Shown piece after piece: positions 42,871 to 54,624 of a stretch of DNA of 64,000 nucleotides (positions are counted from its first letter, which is position 1; every line of letters starts with the position of its first letter). A program made the position numbers and the translations under genes. Location: NCBI RefSeq assembly GCF_001625305.1, contig NW_017802969.1:145858-209857 (forward strand), in the 5' to 3' direction. The DNA comes from Branchiostoma belcheri (Eukaryota; Chordata; Leptocardii; Amphioxiformes; Branchiostomatidae). The notes under the pieces were generated by a model that was given only the letters and a program-made list of their open reading frames with translations, had not been told where the DNA came from and ran no database searches.

Positions 42871-44480
42871 AGTTAATCAGTCAAATCATTTATTTGTTGT
42901 ATCCTAATTACGTAAACGCGCGGATTTTTTTTCAGGGAAGAGCTGCATATAGGGAAGAGCTGTATATTGAGGCTGGATACATTTACTAGATACTGTAACC
43001 GTGAATGTCCCACGGAGAAAACATCGGATGTATTGTTTAGTGCGATCCGTTACCGGTACACCAGTTTGCTGTTGGACACAATCAATGGAGCTGGCACGAC
43101 TTTGATGTGGAAGAGACAGGCATAAATCAAGTTTTACCAGTAGTGACGACAAAACCATTCATTTCCCTGGACATTCGTGTCCAATCTGGACGGTTTGGGG
43201 CCTCGAGAGGGCACAGGAGTACAGGGTCTGAGCGTTTACGGTTTACAAAGTTTGATCACAAATTGTTCACCCCAGTAATACATGACACGGTAGCTGCGGT
43301 GTGCATGTAGTATAATAATGATACAATGGTGGGTTTGGGACCGAGCTTTCAACATGTCCTCCTCCGCGTGTGTGGTGTCTAAAAGAGTCCGGTCTAAAAA
43401 AACAAAACAAGGGACTACAAAAGCAATGTCCGAGTTAATCATTATTTCCCTTCCATCAATCCAGTGTTATATAAAAAGATCTAAGATAAAAACTTGCTTA
43501 TTACTGACAGCAAAAAACGTTTGCGCTTGGCTGATGCATGTAGGCGAGAAGTTTCCGTCGGGCGGATAACCGCCGGGCCATGAGGTCATTTGCGCCCGTA
43601 AGGGAACAAAAACCCCAAAAGTGACTCTCTCCATTGGAAATGTATTACGCCAGTCACTTTTGAAATTAAAATCAATATAACGAAAGACAGGAAATAAAGA
43701 GTGATAGGCCTATAGGCATAGGACACACCTCTCGCCCAGGTGCGTCGGCCAAGCTCATAAAGTCGGGCCGCCGGCGCCACCTGCAGCCGTGGCAGGCCCG
43801 ACAAACATTCTCACCTGTTGCTAGGAGTGACGTCATCAGGGCCGGACAACGCCGGACGGGACAAACCCCCAATTTCGGCGAGTTGGAAGCGTCGTTGCGC
43901 AAGTGGTGAGTTGTACGTGCTTTAATACAACGTACGATCTCTGTGCGATTGCAACTTTACCGTAAGGAGGCCGTACTCACACATGCTTCTTACGTACGTC
44001 ACGTATGGGACACGCGCCTCGCCTGTACTCGCACGTACGGGTGGTGAATCCGCAGACCGCACGCAGAAAAGTTTTACATGCACTTGAAGTTCTACGGAGT
44101 GTCTGCGTGCTCCCAAATCCGTAGGATTCCGTACGGAGGCGGTACTCACCACGCACGGATGCCCTACGTTTGCCCATGTTTTTGCACGTAGACAGCACGC
44201 AGATGCACGTTGTGACCGAGGCTTTACTCGGTCTTCCTCAGCTCAGCTTTCTGACCAGAGTGCTGCTGGTGTCGTGTCTACAACACTCGGGTCAGAAAGC
44301 TTATGAAGACTGAGTGATTCGGTCGAAAATTCCTGGTGAGTCATTTTTTTTTTGAGTTGGAGAACAGTTTGATTTCCATTATCAGATGGCAAATTTGACA
44401 TGCATATGTCGACTGGTCACGCAGCTCTCGCCAATATGGCCGTGATGTTTCGTGGCGTAGAGGTTAGGGTATACATGTAG
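42871..44480. other. Intergenic; Penelope-terminus-like hairpins at 44220-44340
   Basis: Mostly unassigned. A GC-rich hairpin (GTCGGGCCGCCGGCGCCACC with GCCGTGGCAGGCCCGAC) lies at 43763-43801. At 44220-44340 facing arms (CGGTCTTCCTCAGC and GCTTATGAAGACTGAGTG) resemble the hammerhead-bearing ends of Penelope-like elements, with a degenerate core. Confidence 0.4.
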
Positions 44481-44488
44481 GTTAGAGT

Positions 44489-46878
44489 TTAAGAGCGAAT
44501 GTCTGTAAGGATCAAACAATGGTGGCAGGGGTCAAAAAATCGATTTTGCTCAAATTTTGCACAGTGATAGTACTTGGCCCACAACCCCTCAAAATAGCTT
44601 TCTTTCCGGTCAACACCGATCGTTGCCATGGTAACGGGCCAAACAAGTTTCGGGGCCATTTCCCCTGATTTAGACATGTGAAAAACATGACATTTGGCAT
44701 AGTTTAGGGCACGATTACGAGCAAGTGCTTTGATACTAGTATTATGGAAAAACAAAATATGGGCCTAAAGGACCAACTAATCTGCTATTCTAGAATAGCT
44801 TTGAAATTTTCAAGAAGTTCGTTTAAAGGACCTGGGCAAATCTAACAAAATACAGTGTTTGAGGCTTATGAAAAAGCGTTATTTCTGCCCAATTTCGAAG
44901 TGCTGTAAGTCCAAAGATGGTGATTTTTTTTTGCTTCAAATTTCAATCATAGATACATAAACATATGTGCTATAAAATGCATGGTTGCAAACTTTGGGCA
45001 CTTCTTTAGTTGTCACGTGGTTGTCCTTAGAAGTAGGTCAAATTTTGAATTTGAGGGAAAATATGATTTTTAGCCATGTTCAGGATACAATATCTACAAA
45101 AGAAAGAAAGCAATCTGATAAAGTCTTTTGGCAAAAGTAACACTATGTCTTGTCTATTAAATGAATACTTGTGGAGGTTGGGTTCTTGTGTCGTTGGTGT
45201 GTACTTGTCCCTAAAAGTAGGCCATATTTTGAACATGTACAGAAACTGACATATACGGCTATGTTTGAAGCTCTAGAAATAACAAAGTAGGATGTCATTT
45301 GAATTCAATCTTTGCAGGGAAGTACATACAAGTATTGTGTATCAAATGAATACTTGAGGAGGTTGGAGTCTTGTGTCTTTGGTGTGCACTTGTCCCTTAA
45401 AAGTAGGCCATATTTTGGTGTCTGCCAGTTGAAAAGCATGGTCATCGGTTGAGGTATCACCCCAGTCTGTGTGGTGGCAGTTGAAGTCGCCAGTGATGAT
45501 GATCATTCCTTTCTCGTCTACTACTTTGGAGATGCAGTGTTCGTACTGATCATGGAAACTGTCTTGGGTAGCTGGTGGTATGTACGCACAAGAGAAAAGA
45601 ACTTTTTGCCCGTGACGTCTATTTCGACCCATAAGTCTTCCCAGTGTTCTAAGTCCGCTCTTCGTATACTTGGGAGACTGTCACTAATGAGGATAGCAAC
45701 TCCTCCACCTGTTTTACCCTGCCTGTCCTTTCTGTAAATTGTACTATAGCCAGTGATATTAATGTCGTTAGGGAGCACGTTGTCATTCAGCCACGTTTCA
45801 GTAATACCCATTACCGCGATCTTATTAGTGTGCAAAAGTGATTCCAGTTCGGTGATTTTTTGATGACCTACAACAGTGTTTGGGTTTAAACTTCTGACAT
45901 TCGTAGTCCCTATGGTAAGCATGATGATTAAAGGTACAAGTAATGCCCTAATAGATGACATTACAGCTTTGTGGGCTAATTTTAAATTCGACAACCAAAA
46001 TAACTGGGGGTGCTTCAGGGCACGTATGTTCGTAGTTGATGGGTGACTTACTTAACGGTAACGCAAAAACAATCACCTGTCTGGAGTTACACCTAGCGGT
46101 CCGCTACTAGTGAATTTACATAACATACCATTACTAGTGAATTTACATAACATGCCACTACTAGTGAATTTACATAACAATCAATACAATATACGCACCG
46201 TTGCAGAATAGATATCAAACCTGAGATAACTACATGCATAAGTAAATATTGGCTAGAGTGTATACCTCACTGAATATTACACCAGGTATCTTGAGCAGAG
46301 CTAGGTATAACAGTGGCGCACGAAAGTTGGACAGGAGCAAACTGGAAAACTAATATTGATGTAATAATACACCTGTCATGGTAGCAAGAACTAACAATCC
46401 TTATAAGGTAGAACAATATATTGCACAAATTGATAAGGAGGTGCGCTAAGTTAAGAGACTCCTACGGTGCAAGGCTCGAGAAATCATGATCAACCTGATC
46501 CTGGCCTTGCCTAATTAGTATTCATTTTTAGTATTCTAAAAAGTATTCATTTGATACACAATACTTGTATGTACTTCCCTGCAAAGATTGAATTCAAATG
46601 ACCTTTAGGCCCATATTTTGTTTTTCCATAATATTAAAGCACTTGCTCGTAATCGTGCCCTAAACTATGCCAAATGTCATGTTTTTCACATGTCTAAATC
46701 AGGGGAAATGGCCCCGAAACTTGTTTGGCCCGTTACCATGGCAACGATCGGTGTTGACCGGAAAGAAAGCTATTTTGAGGGTTTGTGGACCAAGTACTAT
46801 CACTGTGCAAAGTTTGAGCCAAATCGATTTTTTGACCCCTGCCACCATTGTTTGATCCTTACAGACATTTGCTCTTAA
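44489..46878. mobile_element. Long inverted-repeat element with a nested LINE endonuclease fragment
   Basis: Arms at 44489-44773 and 46600-46878 are inverted copies (GTCTGTAAGGATCAAACAAT at the outer left, TTAGGCCCATATTTTG at the inner right). Sequence at 45297-45340 is also mirrored at 46555-46600, so the right arm lacks part of the left. Between the arms, minus-strand frames (45994-45342) encode the N-terminal and central part of a LINE endonuclease: TNVRSLNPNT, MGITETWLND, GGGVAILISDS, GDFNCHHTDWGD, with a frame change between two pieces. Three diverged units of about 180 bases (AAAAGTAGGCCATATTTTG) lie at 45014-45420. Confidence 0.7.
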
Positions 46879-47135
46879 GAGCTTTTGGACCGGGGGTCGA
46901 ATACGAGCTTGTGCTTTTTGTTTTCATTAATATTTACAAACATGACCCCCCCTTATATTTGCAATTAGAATATTGTTTTGTATAGTATACATTACCTCTT
47001 ATTCGTTTTTGGACCTCAAAAAAATTATGGTACGCTCGGATGTGGCATCGACCATTCAGCGAAGGTTTCAAATGGCATCGACCGTTTACGAGACTGAAAA
47101 TTGCACCGTGAACCCCCTACTGCCGCTAGCGCTGG
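46879..47135. other. Intergenic, nothing recognised
   Basis: Short AT-rich stretch between the long inverted-repeat element and a MITE fragment. Confidence 0.3.
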
Positions 47136-47246
47136 CTACCATGGACTACGGAGGTTAGCACCAAGGCCAGAGCCTCGAAGGAGTTTTTTTAGAACAGGCG
47201 AAAATCAATACGCGCGCAGATGTCATCCATAAGATTTAACGTGGCC
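47136..47246. mobile_element. Harbinger-like MITE, copy 4 (3' part)
   Basis: Contains the CTACCATGGACTAC, AACAGGCGAAAATCAATACG and ATGTCATCCATAAGATTTAA blocks and ends ACGTGGCC before TTA. The left terminal repeat is missing. Confidence 0.7.
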
Positions 47247-47415
47247 TTATAGAGAATAGTTGAGATGCTAGTAATCTAAACAAATACGTAATAAGAAATT
47301 GCACAATTTGGACAATTTAGGAAAGATCAACGCATTAGTACTAGGTCAGTTTTACGAAAGCTAATGACAAAACTTGGTTATTTATTTATTTTATTAACTT
47401 ACAGAGATAAGTCGG

Positions 47416-47665
47416 AGTGGGGTCGTGTGGCGCAGCGGCAGCGTTCTCGACTCGGAACCAGAGGCCCCGGGTTCGAGTCCTGACATGCCACCGATCTTGT
47501 GCCCTTGGGAAAGGCACTTAACACGACTTCCTCACTTCGCTCAGGTGAAAATGAGCATTGTACTGTCCCTGTGTTGGTGACGGCATTAATATAAGTTGAA
47601 AAAACTTGAGTGTGTCGTCACCATGTGCATGTCTTGTGATTACATGTTTCGGAATGAAAAAAAAA
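47416..47665 (+). mobile_element. tRNA-derived SINE
   Basis: Starts with a tRNA-like head with A box TGGCGCAGCGGCAGCG and B box GGGTTCGAGTCC, followed by CTTGTGCCCTTGGGAAAGGC and an A-rich tail (47656-47670). It lies just 3' of the minus-strand zinc-finger gene, in the opposite orientation to it. A related copy sits in the mirror position at 59755-59965, so the insertion probably predates the inverted duplication. Confidence 0.85.
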
Positions 47666-47883
47666 AAAATAAGTCGAAGTGGTTAGAATGACAAGAGATG
47701 TCACCTTACATACTGTCAAACGGTTCACTACTTCTCTTAATTATCCCCAGTCAAACATTTTCACTGAAGTCGTGTAAGTCTCTACGTGATATTATCAAAC
47801 AGTGGACCGCGCGCATAGTGACGTCGTATTCAAGGGCGTCACTTCAACTGGACATATTTTAATGCCGATTTTCCACATAGATG

Positions 47884-49171
<1,288 letters not shown>

Positions 49172-49344
49172 TCAAAACAAGAAATCTGAGATTCCAAACC
49201 TCCAGGAAATATATAAAATACCTAAGGCATAGCAATGATACCTGTTTAGAGTTAAAACTTTAGATCCTACACGAAAAATTCTCTCACCTAGAGCTTTGGA
49301 CCAGTCACTTTGGTCTTCATCGGTAGACTGACCCAGTGAAGCTT

Positions 49345-49541
49345 GTCATGTGGCTTCTTTGAAGTGTGACGTCAACACTGGGTCAAAGGTATAATCTGGT
49401 AGACAATGTCCTGAGAGGGGTGAAGGAGGCTATATATATCAGGGCCTATCCTACTCCACTGAACCGCGACGGGGGCTGACATCGTCTACCAGATTATACT
49501 TTTGACCCAGTGTTGACGTCACACCTCAAAGAAGCCACGTG
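49345..49541. repeat. Hairpin with two TGACGTCA sites upstream of zinc-finger A coding exon
   Basis: Arms 49345-49410 and 49478-49541 are near-perfect reverse complements, each with GTGTGACGTCAACACTGGGT; the loop is about 67 bases with a TATATATA stretch (49432-49439). TGACGTCA is the CREB/ATF consensus. The hairpin lies inside intron 1 of zinc-finger gene A. Confidence 0.7.
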
Positions 49542-49544
49542 GTC

Positions 49545-50280
49545 AGGCTTTAGCAACCACAAAAATCCATCCGTATCTGGGCGTCACGCTGACAAGCGGA
49601 CTGAAGTGGGGTGCACATGTTAATAATGTCACAACTAAGGCGAATCAGACATTGGGAGTGATTAAACGTAATCTGTGGGCATGTCCAACTAGAGTAAAAT
49701 CACTTGCATACACGCCACTTGTAAGACCGAACCTAGAATACGCTGCGACAGTATGGGATCCATATACAAAGAAAGACAAAGACAAATTAGAAAGGGTACA
49801 GAATCAAGCTGCAAGATTCTGTATGAACAACTATGTAAGAGGTGCTAGTGTCACGGAAATGAAAAGAAACCTACAGTGGACCTCACTGGAAGACAGAAGA
49901 AAGATGTCTAGACTATGCATGATGTACAAAATGACTAATAAACTGGTGGATGTCCCAACTACTAAGTTAAAACCAGCCCAGAAGAGAACAAGAAATAGCC
50001 ACGCATTCAAGTACGAGAGTTATCAACCAAGGATTGAGGTGTTCAAGAATTCATTCTTTCCTAGAACTATCGCAGAGTGGAACTCACTGTCACCAAGTAC
50101 AGTAGGGGCATTGTCAATAGATAGCTTTAAACAATGTCTAGAGCTAGAAGTTCAAGGGTTAGGTGTAACAAGTCGATCGGTGTAATATAGCCAGCTGCCG
50201 CCGCGCCACGTGCCTGCGAAGCTGGTGTGTTACGCCGAAAGGCGGTTATACCGGCTATACAGATACAGATACAGGGGGGC
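49545..50280 (+). mobile_element. LINE 3' end
   Basis: The open frame to 50185 encodes the C-terminal part of a LINE ORF2: LGVIKRNLWACP, TPLVRPNLEYAATVWDPY, LERVQNQAARFC, TSLEDRRKMSRL, FFPRTIAEWNSLSP. The 3' UTR ends with GATACAGATACAG units at 50265-50276. 5'-truncated, in intron 1 of zinc-finger gene A on the opposite strand. Confidence 0.88.
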
Positions 50281-50329
50281 GGCTGGTGTAATACCGGGCC
50301 GGCCGCTAGGAGCGCAGATTTAGTCAGGC

Positions 50330-50500
50330 TATGATACCAGTAATGCTATATGACTTGCAAAACGGTTGATATCACAATACAGGCGACCCCCCCCCCTCCT
50401 GAGAGTAGTGTGGTATAGCCCATTTAACTCCTAAAGTGGACAACTCCTAAAGTTGATAGACGATACCACTCCACATACACCACGGGGGTGTCGAACAATC
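50330..50500. repeat. Intron block mirrored at 56980-57180
   Basis: Shares TGATATCACAATACAGGCGA, ATAGACGATACCACTCCA and CACGGGGGTG with the reverse complement of 56980-57180. The two blocks lie in intron 1 of the two zinc-finger genes and support an inverted duplication. Confidence 0.75.
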
Positions 50501-50659
50501 TTGCTACATTACCCGAAAATACTGATAAATGTGCAAAAAAAAACACACACGTATTTGGACCAGAATAACTAACTACGTGATCATGAATTGTAGGTGCCAA
50601 CAGACAAACGTAACGTTTAAATTAATTCTATTGGGGCCTTCTCACCCCCATTAAAAAGT

Positions 50660-52080
50660 CTTATTCATGATGCTAAAAGTGACCATTCTAGCTCTTCAAA
50701 CAAATCCTTTGTGCAAATTGTTTGCCTCATGTATAGCACTCTACACGGTGCACTCTACTGGTTTGGTAGCAAACAGCGCTATTTACATGATAATGACAAC
50801 ATCTGTTAGGTTTCTTCCTCCGTCCCAAAAAAATGCAGGCTCGACAAAGCGCCTAAAATCACTAGTTTCTTACAAACTAACGACGCGGGTTTGACGTAGC
50901 CTCTACCAGGCTCTCGGGAGCGGCAAACTGTTCTCTCCAGCAGACCAACTCCCTTGGCATGCTGTCTCTCTATTTGGCCGATCTCTCCTCTCCAAGCAGA
51001 GGTTGTCACTACCCCCACCAAATTCTATGATCCGTACCACCGTAGGAAGGATACTGGTGGTTTGGTAACAAACAGTGCTATTTACATGATTATGACAGCA
51101 TCTGTTAGGTTTCTTCCTCCGTCCCCAAAAAATGCAGGCTCGACAAAGCGCCTAAAATCACTAGTTTCTTCCAAACTAACGACGCGGGTTTGACGTAGCC
51201 TCTACCAGGCTCTCGGGAGCGGCAAACTGGTCTCTCCAGCAGACCAACTCCCCTGGCATGCTGTCTCTCTATTTGACCGATCTCTCTTCTCCAAGCAGAG
51301 GTTGTGGGGGAATGATCGTTAGCTTTTTATATATGGGCGTCTTTTGTCACTACCCCCACCAAATTCTATGATCCGTACCACCGTAAGAAGGCTACTGGTG
51401 GTTTGGTAACAAACAGCGCTATTTACATGATAATGACAACATCTGTTAGGTTTCTTCCTCATTCCTCCAAAAATGTACAAACAAGAAAAGCGCCCAAAAC
51501 CACTAGTTTCTTCCAGACTAAAGACGTGGGTTCAAAAACAGGAAAAGGTAGCCAATAGAGAGAATAACCGACCAGGAGAGTTTAGCAACGTAAAATAGCC
51601 TGGTTACCAGACCTATTACAGTTGCGGAGAGGGTGCAGGACTACGGAGCTATAATAGGTTTGGTAACCAGGCTAACAAAAGTTCATTTGTCCGTGGATTT
51701 CGGAGGGGAAAATTTAACCCTCCCGCAGACTGACTCTCTTGGCTAATTATTTTCTTTTTTTGCCGAATTCTAAGATCCGTACCACCGTAGGAAGACGTGG
51801 TGGAGGCTACGAAAAACTAGTCTCTACCAGGCTTTAACTATGCTGACTATAAGACAGTTTGGCCGCCTTGTAGGTTTGACTGGCCGCGCAGAGAAAGAAA
51901 CTCCGGACTCCCTTGGCCAATTTTACTCTCTTTTTTGCCGAATTCTACGATCCGTACCACTGAAGGAAGACGTGGTGGAGGCTACGAAAAACTCTCATTG
52001 GAGTTTCTTGGTAAAGCACATATGGCAGGCTACATCATTCTGTTGTTAGTGATTCTATCTTTTCTCTGGGGCTAAAAAAG
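50660..52080. repeat. Tandem repeat, units of about 300-340 bp
   Basis: Units start TGGTTTGGTAACAAACAG (about 50760, 51061, 51400) and include CTGTTAGGTTTCTTCCTCCG, TAGCCTCTACCAGGCTC, GCATGCTGTCTCTCTATTTG and TCTATGATCCGTACCACCG. The middle blocks match one arm of the hairpin MITE family at 54091 and 57188. A separate hairpin (TAGCCTGGTTACCAGACC with GGTTTGGTAACCAGGCTA) sits at 51597-51675. Confidence 0.8.
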
Positions 52081-52196
52081 ACTGCATCATCTAACAATGG
52101 AAATGATTTCGATTGCTTGAACCAAGGAGATTGAAAAGGGACTAGGTAACTGGTTTAACTTGAGGGTGTAACATCCATCTAAAAGAGACTTTAGAA

Positions 52197-53063
52197 AAAC
52201 AAGACATTACCTTGCGAATATCAGCGATAACGGCTTGATGAACCAAACCAAGGGTCTTCTTGCTGTAAGGCAGAAAGTCTGTAGACACGTCCGTTCACAG
52301 ATTCAGCTTGCCTTACAAATGACGTACTGTACTGTGTAGTCTGAGGGAGGGTCTAATTTCCATATCCAATCAGGGATCGCCTTTCATACACTCACGTGAA
52401 CAACATGGGCAGAACGTACTACGCCTGCGCGAAACCTGTAATAGGGCACGGCCCAGTTATAGGGCTTTCCTATGTTAATATATGGGAAGTATGTCAAAAC
52501 AACGTGGTCAAAATTCATATACCTGAGTTTTAGACCTTGAAGAACATGCATTGGCAGGGTAGTCCAACCTCTCAAGTCTCCATTCCCAAAAAAATGAAAT
52601 GTCAGCATTCTAGCCGAACATTGAGAAGTGACCCCTGACCTCTCTGGACAGCTGATGACCGCATGTAAACCTACTATATATCTTCTTCAGCCAGCCAGAC
52701 AACACAAACATGGCTGCAAGTCTGTTTTTTCAACAAAATAAAAATACTACAACCCTTACCTATAACATCCAAGTTCAAAACAGCAGCATTTCCCAAATTT
52801 CTAATGCAACGTTGACTAAACATTTTGTCCCTATCCAAAAATATTCCATGTTGTTCACGTGAGTGTATCAAAGGCGATCCCTGATTGGCCACAGCATATG
52901 GAAATTGACCCTCCCTCAGACTACAGTACAGTACGTCATTTGTCAGGCAAGCCGAAGCGCCGAGCGGACGCGACAACAGACTTTCCTTACCTTACAACAG
53001 GAAGACGCTTGGTTTGGTTCATCAAGCCGTTATCGCTGATATTCGCAAGGTAATGTCTTGTTT
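52197..53063. promoter_or_regulatory. Shared palindromic promoter and first exons of the zinc-finger pair
   Basis: Arms 52197-52420 and 52847-53063 are inverted copies. Each ends in a donor: CGCAAG|GTAATG at 53049/53050 on plus and at 52211/52210 on minus. These are likely noncoding first exons that splice to the coding exons at 49066 (gene A) and 58204 (gene B). Both arms keep TTCACGTGAG (an E-box CACGTG), CCTGATTGG (reversed CCAAT) and TACGTCA. The 425-base spacer between them would be the bidirectional promoter. Transcription starts are not placed. Confidence 0.65.
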
Positions 53064-53279
53064 AAACTATCTTTTTAAACCTAGTCTCTTTTTAACTAGC
53101 CTGACTGAATGTCGCTTTTCGCCGGCTCCCTAGTAGTCCGCCCCCCCCCCCCGGAGGTTGGGTTTCACAGGCTGGTTATTCTCTTCTTCTTCCTGGATAG
53201 CGACCACGATCATCCCTATTAGCGAAAATTTCCTGCTTTTTGTAGAGTAGAGTAGAAGTCTTCCAGCCGTGTAGGAGCT

Positions 53280-53525
53280 TCAGTTTGGGCTACTCTTCAA
53301 GCAGAGGTTTGGGTTTTTGGTTATTTTTGGTGTGTTTTTAGACTGGAATTTTTCTTTTACCCATCTCAACCTCTGTCGGCAGTCGAAAGCATCAATGTGT
53401 TATAAACCTTATCACTGGGTTGGGTGAATGAAAAATTCCGGTACAAAAAAAAAGAAAAGAAACCCCGATTTAAAAAGTCTAAAAATAACCCAAAATAAAC
53501 CCTAACCCCTGCTTGGAGAGTAGTT
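53280..53525. repeat. Imperfect hairpin element
   Basis: CTTCAAGCAGAGGTTTGGG and TTATTTTTGG face CCAAAATAA and CCCTGCTTGGAGAG. Non-coding, in intron 1 of zinc-finger gene B. Confidence 0.5.
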
Positions 53526-54090
53526 TTGGCCTCTTCAGTTGATTCAGGCGTTGATTGGCATCTTTGGACGTGGTCCAAAGCTTTGTAGTTGTAGACAGCT
53601 GCAGGGACAACTGCAGGGGACAGCTGGGTGTGACTTCATGTGATCGTCTGAAGCAAGGATAATCCTTGTCTGAAGTAATGTACCAACATTATGCGACACC
53701 CCCGTGTTGTATCAGCTGTTGTCCTAGCCTCCTGTGCAGGCCCCTCGACGGTGGGGAAGAATCCTACATAGGAGCCTGCTCCCGTTCGGCACGAAAAAAA
53801 GCGAAAGGGGATCTTTCAAAGTGCCCATTCACATGCCCGCGACGAGTAATTCACACCCGTCCGCAAATTTAGGGCAGGCGAGAGCGCGTATGGCAGGCCA
53901 GTCAAACAAAAACAACAAAACTTGTATATGTACTATATAGGTGTATACTTATTCAACTTGTTGAAATTCATCAGAAATACTGTAGTTATCGAGTAGTGCA
54001 CTTCGGATCTTCAGCGCACGTAAAAAAGCGGGGGAGATCGCTAAAAATTACTACCGGTAGTATCGCAAATGTGACCCTCGGGGAAATCCT

Positions 54091-54272
54091 TAGCATCTAC
54101 CAGGCATGAGGAGGTGGCTGGAAAGAGTAGAAATCGGCCAAAATAGAGAGATAAGCATGCCACTGCAAGGGAGTATGACCGTTGAGAGAACAGTTCGCCG
54201 CCCTTGGTATGCTTATCTCTCTATTTTGGCTGATTTCTACTTTTTCCAGCCGCCTCCTCAAGCCTGGTAGAG
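54091..54272. mobile_element. Hairpin MITE, TAGCCTCTACCAGG family
   Basis: TAGCATCTACCAGGCATGAG at the left faces CTCAAGCCTGGTAGAGGCTA at the right; the middle AATAGAGAGATAAGCATGCC faces GGTATGCTTATCTCTCTATT. Flanks GGAAATCCT and GGAAATCCC form an 8-9 base target duplication. Confidence 0.8.
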
Positions 54273-54339
54273 GCTAGGAAATCCCCGGATGTCTTTGGCC
54301 GCCGACTACTCGGAAGCTATAAATAATAGGTTTTGTAAC

Positions 54340-54495
54340 CTAATCTCCAAGCAGATCTTTCGGTTGGGTGGCAAAAGACCGTATCCATTGGCCATCCTGT
54401 ATCCATTTCCCAACCTTCGGTGGCTACTGGACACTCCTCTGGCCAATGGATACTGTCTTGCCACCGAAAGATCTGCTTGGAGATTATTGTAACCA
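54340..54495. repeat. Hairpin repeat
   Basis: GTAACCTAATCTCCAAGCAG and ATCTTTCGGTTGG...CCATTGGCC face GGCCAATGGATAC, CCACCGAAAGAT and CTGCTTGGAGATTATTGTAA. Non-coding, a different family from the neighbouring hairpin MITE. Confidence 0.7.
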
Positions 54496-54624
54496 GGCAA
54501 GCCTTTACGAACGTACTAGTATGCGTTAATAGTTGTTTATTGCAAATTCATGCCCGAGGGCTAATTGCATATAGACATTGACAAGAAAATGTGGTGATAC
54601 ATGTATAAGACTATTTGCTAACAG

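Noticed and set aside
42900-43560. Short overlapping frames on both strands
   Set aside because: No domain, no splice context, and no similarity to anything else in the window.
47416-47500. Possible tRNA gene
   Set aside because: A and B boxes are present but the sequence continues into a SINE body with an A-rich tail and has a mirror copy; no complete tRNA cloverleaf was made out.
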